From Mariniblastus fucicola (GTDB lineage Bacteria; Planctomycetota; Planctomycetia; Pirellulales; Pirellulaceae): a stretch of DNA of 64,000 nt. Every line of letters begins with the position of its first letter. Positions within the stretch are counted from its first letter, which is position 1. A model generated the notes under the pieces. That model saw only the letters and a list, made by a program, of their open reading frames with translations, was not told where the DNA came from and did not search any database. The stretch spans positions 806,001 to 870,000 of the forward strand of contig NZ_CP042912.1 in NCBI RefSeq assembly GCF_008087665.1, in the 5' to 3' direction. Both the position numbers and the translations under genes were made by a program. Shown piece after piece: positions 1 through 8,578 of the stretch.

Positions 1-2080
1 AAAGCAGCTCGCCTTTTTCGTTGTAAATCAGCGCCTCCGTCGTCACCCAGCCCATTCCCTGAATGAAGCCTCCGGTAATCTGCCCCATGTCGATTCCCGG
101 GTTGATTGATTTCCCAATGTCCATCAATAAGTCGACTCGTGGAACTCTCAAGTCGCCTGTGAAGCGATCAATTTTCACTTCGGCAACTGCGGCTCCCTGA
201 GTAAAGTACAGAAACGGATTTCCCTTTCCCGTTTCGCGATTGAAATCCACGCCTGGCGTTTTGTAAAAACCTCTCGCGCCCAAATCAATTCGCTCACGTC
301 GGGCTCGATCAGCAAGTTCCGCAAACGCAATGCCGCTTTCGGGCTGCCGCGAATCCGACACGACACCGCCGCGAAAAACAATGTGTGTCGGCGACGGAAT
401 CAAGCCAGCGTCGGGATTGGCGAAAAACTCAGCCGCGAACCGGTTCATGCGATCCCGAATTTTCAGGCAGGCGTTGATTGCCGCGGCACCATTAAGATCT
501 GTTCCCGCAGACGCGGCAGTCGGCGAGGTGTTATTGTTCTTTTCGGTAGAAGTCGGCATCACGATCACGTTCTGCCACGCGATGCCAAACTCGTCGGCGA
601 CCAACTGGCGAATTTTCGTGTTCAGCCCCTGCCCCATTTCGGTTCCGCCGGTGGAAACCTGAATCGTGCCGTCGGTATAGACGTTTACCAACGCGTTCGC
701 CTGGTTGAGGAACTTCGACGTGAACGAAATCCCGAACTTGACCGGAGTCATCGCCAACCCGCGAAGCGACACCCGATCCGCAGCATTGCTTTCCGCAATC
801 CGCGCGACCCGATTTCGATAGTCTGACGATTCTTCCAGCGTTCGAATCAGCTCCGGAAGATGGTTGCCCGTGAACAGTTGACCGTAGTGAGTTACGTTTC
901 GATCGGTCGTGCCGTACAGATTTCGCTTCCGCACATCGAAGGAGTCAATTTTCAGAAACTCGGCAACTCGTTGGACCACGTTCTCTGTCGCCGCAACGCC
1001 CTGCGGCCCGCCAAACCCGCGAAATGCCGTATTGGGAGGCAAGTTCGTGCGACAGACCTGTCCGTTGACTTCGAGATGCTCAATAAAGTAAGCGCTATCC
1101 GCGTGCAGCAGCGTTCGCTCCATCACGGAAGTCGAAAGGTCGGCGGTCGCGCCACCGTCGGAGTAGAAATCGATCTTCAGGCCGACCAACGTTCCATCGG
1201 GCTCGAAGCCAACTCGCCAACGGCACAGGTAGGGATGTCGCTTGCCAGTGACACACATGTCAGTGTCCTTGTCGTACACGATCCGGGCCGCACGACCGGT
1301 TCGCGACGCCACCAGCGCGACCATGATCGCCGGAATCGCGGCCTGGGTTTCTTTGCCTCCAAAGGCGCCGCCCATGCGTTTGCAAGTGCAAACAACCTGA
1401 TGCATTGAAAGGCCAAGCACTTCAGCGACGACTGCCTGAATCTCCGTCGTGTTTTGCGTGGAAGAGTGGACGACCAATTGGCCCTGCTCGCCGGGGAACG
1501 CCAGCGCCGCCTGCGACTCAAGATAAAACTGCTCCTGGCCTTTGATGTGGAATTCGCCTTCAAGCTGGTGCGCAGCCGTCGGGATGGCAGTGTCGGGATC
1601 GCCGCGTTTGATTTGACGTTGAGGGCCGATGAAATGCTTGCCAGCGACCGCAGCTTCGATATCGAGCACGGGTTCTTCGGCAGCGAATTCGATTTGAATC
1701 AGAGATTTCGCAGCCGAGAGTGCTTCGCGGGTCTCCGCAGCAACAACGACGACCGGTTGCCCGACATACAAAACGCGATCGTTGGAGAGAAATGGCTCAT
1801 CGCAGATAATCGGGCCAAAAATGTTGTGCTGGCCGACATCCGCGTGCGTGAAGACAGCGACCACGCCATTTTGCTTTTCTGCAGCCTCAGTTTTCACCGA
1901 CAGAATTCGGCCGTTGGCGATTGGGCTGCCTACGAAACCGACGAAAAGCTCGTCCTCGCGACGCGGCAAGTCGTCGATGAAGGGTGCCGTACCGGTGACG
2001 TGGCCGATGGCTGAATCGTGGGGGATCGTGCGTCCAACCGAAGGGCCCGTCGTGGGCTTTGCGGAATGCATTTCGTTCAT
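1..2080 (-). CDS. xdhB: Xanthine dehydrogenase, molybdopterin-binding subunit (3' end cut by window edge)
   Basis: Large subunit of xanthine dehydrogenase, which oxidises hypoxanthine to xanthine and urate at a molybdenum cofactor. The reading frame is open from the ATG at 2080 to the left edge, about 693 codons, so roughly the last 80-100 residues are missing. Visible family motifs are HDSAIGHVTGTAPFIDD near the N-terminus, KRMGGAFGGKE, NTAFRGFGGPQG (about 1003-1050, carrying the conserved active-site Arg) and GGTEMGQGLNTK. The usual GxGE catalytic segment would lie beyond the window. The start ATG overlaps the xdhA stop (ATGA, 2077-2080), which implies translational coupling and one transcript. 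The family is certain; choosing xanthine over another purine or aldehyde rests on the uricase and allantoin genes on the other strand. Confidence 0.93.
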   Translation of the reverse strand, partial: MNEMHSAKPTTGPSVGRTIPHDSAIGHVTGTAPFIDDLPRREDELFVGFVGSPIANGRILSVKTEAAEKQNGVVAVFTHADVGQHNIFGPIICDEPFLSNDRVLYVGQPVVVVAAETREALSAAKSLIQIEFAAEEPVLDIEAAVAGKHFIGPQRQIKRGDPDTAIPTAAHQLEGEFHIKGQEQFYLESQAALAFPGEQGQLVVHSSTQNTTEIQAVVAEVLGLSMHQVVCTCKRMGGAFGGKETQAAIPAIMVALVASRTGRAARIVYDKDTDMCVTGKRHPYLCRWRVGFEPDGTLVGLKIDFYSDGGATADLSTSVMERTLLHADSAYFIEHLEVNGQVCRTNLPPNTAFRGFGGPQGVAATENVVQRVAEFLKIDSFDVRKRNLYGTTDRNVTHYGQLFTGNHLPELIRTLEESSDYRNRVARIAESNAADRVSLRGLAMTPVKFGISFTSKFLNQANALVNVYTDGTIQVSTGGTEMGQGLNTKIRQLVADEFGIAWQNVIVMPTSTEKNNNTSPTAASAGTDLNGAAAINACLKIRDRMNRFAAEFFANPDAGLIPSPTHIVFRGGVVSDSRQPESGIAFAELADRARRERIDLGARGFYKTPGVDFNRETGKGNPFLYFTQGAAVAEVKIDRFTGDLRVPRVDLLMDIGKSINPGIDMGQITGGFIQGMGWVTTEALIYNEKGELL

Positions 2081-3534
2081 GCCAGTGCCTCCTGCTGCGA
2101 CTGGTGGAAGAACTTGAGCAGGATGTTCCGCGTCAGCTGCAGGCGGAAGTCCTTGCTTCCGCGGACATCCGAGATGGGAGTGATTTCACTGACGGCGATG
2201 TCTCCCGCCTGTTGCATGGTCGATTCGGAAAAAGTCTGACCACGAAAGAATTCTTCTGTCTTGCGTAGCCGCAGGACGACAGGTCCAACGGCGCCGAGCG
2301 CGATGCCGGCTTCCGCGATTTGGTTCCCATCAAAATCCATCCAGATCGCACCAGTGAAAGTCGAGATGTCCATGTCCAGTCGACGTGAAACTTTGTAGAG
2401 CTCCAGCTTTCGATTCGGCGGCAGCAACGGGATCCGAATTTTGGTCAGCAGCTCTCCGGGTTGAAGGTCGAACTGTTTGTAGTCCTGGTAAAAATCGTTG
2501 ATGTTGACCTGACGCGTGCCATCGGAGCCCGTCAGTTCCAGAATCGCATCGCACACAAACAGGAAAGGCAACGAGTCCGCGATGGGCGAGGCGTTAATGA
2601 TGTTGCCGCCGATCGTTCCCACGTTGCGGATTTGTGGCGAGCCAAAAATGCTGATGATTTTTTTGAATGAATCAAAGCGACCTTCGCAGACCGTTTCGAT
2701 TTCGCTCCAGGTGGTGTTTGCGCCGGCGACGATTTCGTTTTCTTCGATACTCACTCGCGAAAGTTCAGCGATCCGATTCAGGTTCAACCATCGCGTGGCC
2801 TCACATCGGCCTTTGTTGAACTGGACGCCAACATCTGTCGCGCCGGCAACGATTTTTGCGTCCGGGTGCGCGGCCAGAAACTCAGTTGCGTCCGCAAGAC
2901 AGGTCGGACTGAACACGCTTTGTCCATCGGCTGAATCGAGCTTGATCGAGTCGCTGGACTTCGACGTGATGGATTCCGCCATCGCAGTTTCGTCAAAACG
3001 CGCGGCCAGTTTCTCACATCCAACTTTCGATGCCGCAAGGCCCGCAGCCACGATCGGTGCATAGCCTGTACAGCGGCAAAGGTTGCCCGAGAGCCCGCGT
3101 CGCCATTCGTCTTCGGTGGGCGAGTTTTCATTCTCAAGCAAGCCTGCCATGGCGACAACGAAACCCGGAGTGCAAAATCCGCATTGCGATCCATGACAGT
3201 CAATCATGGACTGCTGCACTGGATGGAGCTGGTCGTTTTTCGAATCGCCGATGCCTTCGACGGTCACGATGTGGCAACCATCCAGCTGAAACACAAACCG
3301 GATGCACGAATCGATGACGCGATACTCAAACTGGTTTGCCGAATTCTGCGACGACGATTGAGGAAGTCGCCCGGACAGGACCGAGCATGATCCACAGTCG
3401 CCTTCGCTGCAAACGATCTTGGTGCCGCATTTGCCCAAGCGAAGACGCAGGAAGTCTGACAGCGTCAGGAAAGCATCGGTTCCCGACACCTGGTGTTCGG
3501 TGCCGTTGACAAAAAGTAGGATATGGTCTCGCAT
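2077..3534 (-). CDS. xdhA: Xanthine dehydrogenase, FeS/FAD subunit
   Basis: Small subunit (485 aa) that carries electrons from the molybdenum site to NAD+. Residues 1-80 form a plant-type 2Fe-2S ferredoxin domain with Cys42, Cys47, Cys50 and probably Cys77. Residues about 100-170 form the second 2Fe-2S domain, with C118-x2-C121 and C153-x-C155 in NLCRCTG. From about residue 205 a CO-dehydrogenase-type FAD domain follows, with KIVAGATDVGVQ and GTIGGNIINASPIADS as flavin-binding motifs, then the C-terminal flavoprotein domain. Length and domain order fit bacterial XdhA rather than the fused eukaryotic enzyme. It is transcribed divergently from the allantoate amidohydrolase gene, so 3535-3667 must hold promoters for both directions. 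Confidence 0.95.
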   Translation of the reverse strand: MRDHILLFVNGTEHQVSGTDAFLTLSDFLRLRLGKCGTKIVCSEGDCGSCSVLSGRLPQSSSQNSANQFEYRVIDSCIRFVFQLDGCHIVTVEGIGDSKNDQLHPVQQSMIDCHGSQCGFCTPGFVVAMAGLLENENSPTEDEWRRGLSGNLCRCTGYAPIVAAGLAASKVGCEKLAARFDETAMAESITSKSSDSIKLDSADGQSVFSPTCLADATEFLAAHPDAKIVAGATDVGVQFNKGRCEATRWLNLNRIAELSRVSIEENEIVAGANTTWSEIETVCEGRFDSFKKIISIFGSPQIRNVGTIGGNIINASPIADSLPFLFVCDAILELTGSDGTRQVNINDFYQDYKQFDLQPGELLTKIRIPLLPPNRKLELYKVSRRLDMDISTFTGAIWMDFDGNQIAEAGIALGAVGPVVLRLRKTEEFFRGQTFSESTMQQAGDIAVSEITPISDVRGSKDFRLQLTRNILLKFFHQSQQEALA

Positions 3535-3667
3535 CGGGATACCGCTTTAACAGGAAGGCAGTCTCCAATATAAACGATTGCGCTGTTCTGGGCAGTTCAA
3601 CCTGGAAGACCGTTGGCGAGTTGCCAGAAAAACCAACGTCGTGCCCGCAAGATGGAAAGCCGTTCCT

Positions 3668-4957
3668 TTGTCCAAGAGCAATTCTGTTTCCAAAAAGATC
3701 GACGCGGAGTTGCTGCAAACAGTCGCCGATCGCGTTGCGGATCGATGTGACACTCTGGCGTCTTTTTCTGATACGCCCAACTCGCTCACACGAACTTTTT
3801 GCAGCGATGCGATGAAAGCAACGCATGCTCAGATTCGAAAATGGATGCAAGCGTCGTCGATCGAGAGCCGGCTTGACGCTTTTGGAAACCTGATCGGACG
3901 GCACTCCGGCGCGCTCAACGGTTCGCAGCAAGCCGACGTGTTCATGATCGGCTCGCACCTCGACACTGTCGTCAACGCGGGACGATTCGACGGACCGATG
4001 GGAGTCATGTTGGGGCTGGGAGTTGCGGAGCTGATTCGCGAATCCGATATCGCCCTGCCCTTTGACATCGACGTCGTCGGTTTTTCGGAAGAGGAAGGAG
4101 TCCGTTTCGGTTTTCCATTCATCGGTTCGCTGGGGATTTCGGGCCAGTTCGATCCTGGCGATCTGGATCGTGTCGATGTCAAAGGCGTTACGATGCGACA
4201 GGCTCTGGCTGATTTCGGTTGCGATCCGGACAAGTTCGAAGCGGATAGCTATCGATCCGGTTCGCGCGGAAAAGTCATTGGCTTTATGGAAGCGCACCTT
4301 GAGCAAGCGACTCGGCTGGAGCAATCGAACTCGCCGGTCGGAATCGTTACAAGTATCGCAGGTCAGACTCGAGGAACGATTGTCATCGAAGGCGTCGCTG
4401 GACACGCCGGAACGGTGCCTCATGATCAACGTCGGGACGCGCTTGCTGGAGCCGCCAAGCTGATACTGGATATTGAAAAGCTGGGACAGGAAACGCCCGG
4501 ACTGTACGCGACCGTTGGAGCCATCACGGCCAAACCCAGCCTTTCAAATGTCATCTGTGGCCATGTAGAGCTAATGCTGGATCTGCGACATGAGCTGGAT
4601 GAGGTTCGCCTGAAGTCGTTGAAAACAATCGATTTGATGATCCGCGAACTGAGCGCGACTCGGGATCTGGCGGCGCGTATCCATCGAGCTGACCATTCGC
4701 CCGCGGTGCCGATGGACGGTGCGTTGACTCGCAGTCTCGAGACCTCAGCAGGCGGCGCACAGAGCAGCGTGGAAATGATGGTCAGCGGAGCCGGGCACGA
4801 TGCGATGGTGATGGCGAAGCTGGCTCCATCGTGTATGTTGTTTGTCCGATGTCGCGACGGCGTCAGCCATCATCCGGACGAGTTCGTGGCTCCGGAGGAC
4901 ATCCGCGTGGCCCTTGAAGTCATGACGAACGCGTTGATTCAAATCTCCGAAACTTAA
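3668..4957 (+). CDS. allC: Allantoate amidohydrolase (M20/carbamoylase family)
   Basis: Hydrolyses allantoate to ureidoglycine, CO2 and ammonia. It belongs to the Zn-dependent hydantoinase/carbamoylase branch of M20. Metal-site motifs are all present: GSHLDTV (His, Asp), GRFDGPMGV, SEEEGVRFG (bridging Glu), MEAHLEQ (His) and GAGHDAM near the C-terminus (His). The frame is open from an ATG at 3578, but that start leaves only 43 bp to divergent xdhA and adds 30 residues without family character. The TTG at 3668 (SKSNSVSKKID...) has GGAAAG upstream and leaves 133 bp for a promoter, so I prefer it. N-carbamoyl amino acid hydrolase is the alternative function; the neighbouring ureidoglycine aminohydrolase and uricase favour allantoate. 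Confidence 0.85.
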   Translation: MSKSNSVSKKIDAELLQTVADRVADRCDTLASFSDTPNSLTRTFCSDAMKATHAQIRKWMQASSIESRLDAFGNLIGRHSGALNGSQQADVFMIGSHLDTVVNAGRFDGPMGVMLGLGVAELIRESDIALPFDIDVVGFSEEEGVRFGFPFIGSLGISGQFDPGDLDRVDVKGVTMRQALADFGCDPDKFEADSYRSGSRGKVIGFMEAHLEQATRLEQSNSPVGIVTSIAGQTRGTIVIEGVAGHAGTVPHDQRRDALAGAAKLILDIEKLGQETPGLYATVGAITAKPSLSNVICGHVELMLDLRHELDEVRLKSLKTIDLMIRELSATRDLAARIHRADHSPAVPMDGALTRSLETSAGGAQSSVEMMVSGAGHDAMVMAKLAPSCMLFVRCRDGVSHHPDEFVAPEDIRVALEVMTNALIQISET

Positions 4958-4977
4958 ACCTCGCCTTCTGGAATCCC

Positions 4978-5724
4978 ATGAACATTTTTGGTCAAACCCG
5001 CAGCCATCTGTGTGGCGAATACGCGTTGATCACTCCCGATACGCATGTCGTTTCGCCGCTGTTGGGTTGGGAGAAAGCAACGGCTGTATTCCACATTACG
5101 CCCGAAATCGGCGCCCGCTTCGTGCAGTACACCGCCACCGTCGAACCGGGAGGGAAAAGTGGCTTGACAGGTGAAATGGTCCAGCGGTTTATATATGTGC
5201 AGTCGGGAAGCGGAACTTTGCAAGTCGGATCCGACGCCCACGAACTGAAGCCGGGTTCGTTCGCTTTCCTGCCTGCCGACACGGACCACCAATTCGAAAG
5301 CAAGGACTCATCCACGCTGGTTGTTTTCGAAAAAGCCTACCAAACGCATCCAGACTACGGAGCTCCAGAGCCGGTCGTTGGGCATCGCGATGATGTTCCG
5401 GGAGAGCCGTTCATGGGAGACCCGGACGCACGACTGCAAACGCTGTTGCCGATTGAGCCGGAATTCGACATGGCCGTGAACATTTTCACCTACCAGTCAG
5501 GCGCGACGTTGCCTCAGGTTGAAATCCATACCATGGAACACGGTTTGTTGATGCTCGAAGGTCAGGGCGTATATCGGCTGTCGCGAGACTACCATCCAGT
5601 CGGCGCCGGCGACGTGATCTGGATGGCTTCGTATTGCCCGCAGTGGTTCGTCGCCATGGGCAAAACACCGGCCAGCTATATTTACTACAAAGACATCCAC
5701 CGCGACCGCCTGTCAGAAAAATAG
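4978..5724 (+). CDS. allE: (S)-ureidoglycine aminohydrolase (bicupin)
   Basis: Converts (S)-ureidoglycine, the allantoate amidohydrolase product, to (S)-ureidoglycolate and ammonia. The 248-aa protein holds two cupin barrels: an N-terminal one around IYVQSGSGTLQVG and a C-terminal one starting at QVEIHTMEHGLLMLEGQG. The C-terminal Glu, His, His and the later Gln of CPQWF match the E-H-H-Q manganese set known for plant and bacterial ureidoglycine aminohydrolases. It begins 20 bp after the amidohydrolase stop, so the two consecutive enzymes are probably co-transcribed. Length matches the family. No signal peptide is visible, so it should be cytoplasmic. Confidence 0.9.
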   Translation: MNIFGQTRSHLCGEYALITPDTHVVSPLLGWEKATAVFHITPEIGARFVQYTATVEPGGKSGLTGEMVQRFIYVQSGSGTLQVGSDAHELKPGSFAFLPADTDHQFESKDSSTLVVFEKAYQTHPDYGAPEPVVGHRDDVPGEPFMGDPDARLQTLLPIEPEFDMAVNIFTYQSGATLPQVEIHTMEHGLLMLEGQGVYRLSRDYHPVGAGDVIWMASYCPQWFVAMGKTPASYIYYKDIHRDRLSEK

Positions 5725-5782
5725 TTGTCGATTCCGCACATCGAACCAACGAAGCTTTGATCCTACCCAAGCGAGAAATTTC

Positions 5783-6631
5783 ATGAGCATCAAAATTACG
5801 GAACAGTCCTACGGCAAAGCCCGGGTTTGTCTCTCGTACATCAAGCGAAACGAAAACCGACATGACTTTGTGCAGCTGACAGCGAACGTTGCACTCGCCG
5901 GAGACTTCAATGTGGCCTATTCCGCCGGCGACAACAGCCCGGTGATTCCGACGGATACGATGAAGAACACAGTCTATGCGATCGCTCGCAAGCAAGGCGT
6001 CGACAGCATCGAAGCTTTTGCGCGGAACCTCGCCAGCCATTTCTACGATTCGTTCGAGCACGTTTCGACCGCGACCATTTCGATCGAGGAAAGCCTCTGG
6101 AATCGGATAGAGATTGACTCCAACAAGCACGACCATGCCTTCGTCGGTGGAGGAAGCGAGCAGAATACTTGCACCGCAACGGCGTCCGCAGAAGGAGTTC
6201 AGTTGTCTTCCGGGCTCAAGGGGCTGCAAGTTCTCAAGACCACACAGTCAGGTTTCGAAGGCTTTCTCCAGGACGATTTTACAACGCTCAAACCGACCGA
6301 TGATCGGATCTTCGCGACCACGATCACTGCCGATTGGACGTGTCAAAAACCCGAAGGTGACTGGTCGAAGACTCGAACGAAAATCCGACAGATGTTGCTT
6401 GATGTTTTCGCAACCCAGTACAGCCCTTCGGTGCAAAAGACGTTGTACGAAATGGCCGATGCGGTTCTGGCGGCCTGCCCGGAAATCGGCCAGATCTCAT
6501 TGAACATGCCCAATCAACATCATCTGTTGGCGGATATTGAAAAGCTGAGCTTGCAGAACGAGAACGATATTTTCGTGCCTACGCCGGAGCCGTTTGGAGT
6601 CATCTCGGCCACGATTTCCCGGGAAGTCTGA
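5783..6631 (+). CDS. Urate oxidase (uricase)
   Basis: Cofactor-free uricase that oxidises urate to 5-hydroxyisourate. The 282-aa protein shows both halves of the tunnelling fold: GKARVCLSYIKR with the conserved Lys at the start, PTDTMKNTVYAIARK carrying the catalytic Thr, and FYDSFEHVSTATISIEE. The second half includes the conserved NQHHLLADIEKL near the C-terminus. Unlike Bacillus PucL it carries no fused OHCU decarboxylase; in this window that domain sits on the next gene instead. The stop TGA is followed two bases later by the GTG of the allantoinase fusion, so translation is probably coupled. The product needs HIU hydrolase (or spontaneous decay) before the decarboxylase; no HIU hydrolase gene is seen here. 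Confidence 0.94.
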   Translation: MSIKITEQSYGKARVCLSYIKRNENRHDFVQLTANVALAGDFNVAYSAGDNSPVIPTDTMKNTVYAIARKQGVDSIEAFARNLASHFYDSFEHVSTATISIEESLWNRIEIDSNKHDHAFVGGGSEQNTCTATASAEGVQLSSGLKGLQVLKTTQSGFEGFLQDDFTTLKPTDDRIFATTITADWTCQKPEGDWSKTRTKIRQMLLDVFATQYSPSVQKTLYEMADAVLAACPEIGQISLNMPNQHHLLADIEKLSLQNENDIFVPTPEPFGVISATISREV

Positions 6632-6633
6632 TC

Positions 6634-8493
6634 GTGGACGTTCAGAATCCGATTGCGATCAAAAGTTCGCGGGTGGTGACTCCCGAGGGCGAAATCTCTG
6701 CCGTGGTGCTGATTGAGAACGGTCAAATTCGCCAAGTTCTCGCGTCTGAACTTGCGGCTGAAACAACGATCGATGTGCCCGTCGTCGACTTTGGCGATCT
6801 GATCGTTTCCCCGGGTCTGATCGATTCGCATGTCCACATCAACGATCCCGGAACGGACTGGGAGGGCTTTGAGACAGCAACCGCTGCCGCTGCGGCCGGC
6901 GGAATCACAACGCTGATCGACATGCCGCTGAACAGCCTTCCCGTGACCACGACAGCAGATTTCTTGGATGCCAAACGTGATGCCGCGAAAGGAAGATGCC
7001 ACGTTGATGTCGGTTTTTACGGTGGTTTGATTCCGGGCAATGCCGATCAGTTGCCGTTGTTGATCGAGTCAGGTGTCTTCGGAATCAAAGCTTTTCTGTG
7101 CGATTCGGGCCTGGATGAATTTCCTGCTGCGGGCGAAACCGAATTGCGTGCTGCTTTGGTGGCGCTCAAGTCGACTGGCGTCCCGTTGCTGGCTCACGCC
7201 GAGATCGCAACGACGTCACCGCAGAACTTCGACCGTCGCTACGCTGACTACGCTCAGTCACGTCCGCCCGAGTTTGAACTGGCTGCGATCAGGCTTCTGA
7301 TCGATCTTTGTCGTGAGTTTCAAACGCCTGTGCACATCGTTCATCTGGCCACCGCGCTGGGCTTGCCGCTTGTCGCTGCGGCAAAGGAACAGGGCTTGCC
7401 ACTGACTGTCGAAACCTGTCCGCACTATCTCTTTTTCTCTGCGGATGACATCGTCGACGGCGACACGCGTTACAAATGTGCGCCGCCGATTCGGAGTCTC
7501 GCAAACCGCGATGCACTTCGCGAAGCAGTCGCCAGCGGTTTGATTGACACGGTTGGGTCGGATCATTCGCCCTGCCCTCCCGAACTCAAACGGCTCGACG
7601 AAGGAGACTTTTCGCAAGCCTGGGGCGGAATCGCGGGCTTGCAGTTGACGCTTCCCGTGATTTGGTCGGTAGGGAGAGAGAATCGTTGGACGCCATCGAT
7701 GTTGGCGAATCGATTGTCGTCGAAGCCCGCCGAAGTTTTTGGGCTCTCAAACAAAGGACAGATTGCAGTTGGCTTCGATGCCGACCTCGTTGTGTGGGAC
7801 CCGAACCAGCGTTTTACAGTCGAAGCGAAATCACTGCGGCATCGCCACAAGGTATCGCCCTACGACGGAGTCTCGTTGACCGGTGCGGTGCGATGCACCT
7901 TCTTGCGTGGGCAGTGCGTTTTCGATTCGCAGGTCGAGGAGGCAGAAACGCAATGTGGTCAATTGTTGCAGCGAAGTGCGAAGCCCCGTCGGATCGCGCA
8001 GAAACTGAACTCGCTGGATGACGCTGCGAAATTTTCCGTCTTGGAAACGTGCTGTGCCTCGAAAGCCTGGATCAAAAACATGTTGGCGTGTGAAGGCTTT
8101 CGGGACGACGAAGATGTTTTCGCTCAAGCCCGATCTGCTGCCGAATCGCTGACCGAAGGTGATTGGCTGGAAGCGTTTGTGGCTCATCCGCGGATCGGAA
8201 ACGTTGACAGTTTGCGAAAAAAGTACGCCAACACCAAACAGGTTGCCAGCGGCGAACAGGCAGGCGTTTCCGGGGCGGACGATGCGACATTGAATCGGCT
8301 GGCAGAAGGCAACGACGAGTATTTTGAAAAGTTCGGGTTTATCTTTATCGTCTGCGCAACAGGAAAATCGGCGGCTCAGATGCTGGAGCTTCTGCAGCAG
8401 CGGTTGGGCAATGATCGCCAGACTGAACTGCGGATTGCGGCTGAGGAGCAGTTGAAAATCACGATCATTCGGTTGAAGAAACTGGTGGCCTGA
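6634..8493 (+). CDS. allB-uraD: Allantoinase fused to OHCU decarboxylase
   Basis: A 619-aa bifunctional protein starting with GTG. Residues about 1-445 are an allantoinase of the amidohydrolase superfamily: DSHVHINDPG (HxH metal motif), GIKAFLCDSG (carboxylated Lys), LLAHAE, IVHLATALG and VGSDHSPCPPE supply the remaining ligands. Residues about 450-619 are a complete OHCU decarboxylase, with HPRIGN (catalytic His), ASGEQAGVSG (Glu and Gln) and FGFIFIVCATGKSA. The fused protein therefore has the activities that make (S)-allantoin from OHCU and then open its ring to allantoate: consecutive steps in one polypeptide. There is no stop or frame change between the domains, so this is not an artefact of adjacent genes. 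Each domain is certain; the advantage of the fusion is inference. Confidence 0.92.
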   Translation: MDVQNPIAIKSSRVVTPEGEISAVVLIENGQIRQVLASELAAETTIDVPVVDFGDLIVSPGLIDSHVHINDPGTDWEGFETATAAAAAGGITTLIDMPLNSLPVTTTADFLDAKRDAAKGRCHVDVGFYGGLIPGNADQLPLLIESGVFGIKAFLCDSGLDEFPAAGETELRAALVALKSTGVPLLAHAEIATTSPQNFDRRYADYAQSRPPEFELAAIRLLIDLCREFQTPVHIVHLATALGLPLVAAAKEQGLPLTVETCPHYLFFSADDIVDGDTRYKCAPPIRSLANRDALREAVASGLIDTVGSDHSPCPPELKRLDEGDFSQAWGGIAGLQLTLPVIWSVGRENRWTPSMLANRLSSKPAEVFGLSNKGQIAVGFDADLVVWDPNQRFTVEAKSLRHRHKVSPYDGVSLTGAVRCTFLRGQCVFDSQVEEAETQCGQLLQRSAKPRRIAQKLNSLDDAAKFSVLETCCASKAWIKNMLACEGFRDDEDVFAQARSAAESLTEGDWLEAFVAHPRIGNVDSLRKKYANTKQVASGEQAGVSGADDATLNRLAEGNDEYFEKFGFIFIVCATGKSAAQMLELLQQRLGNDRQTELRIAAEEQLKITIIRLKKLVA

Positions 8494-8578
8494 GCGTTTT
8501 CCGACTCATGGGAGAGCATGACTTTGGGATAGAATTGGCGAAATGGAATCGAAACGCACGGACTTATTTGAAGAAGAT

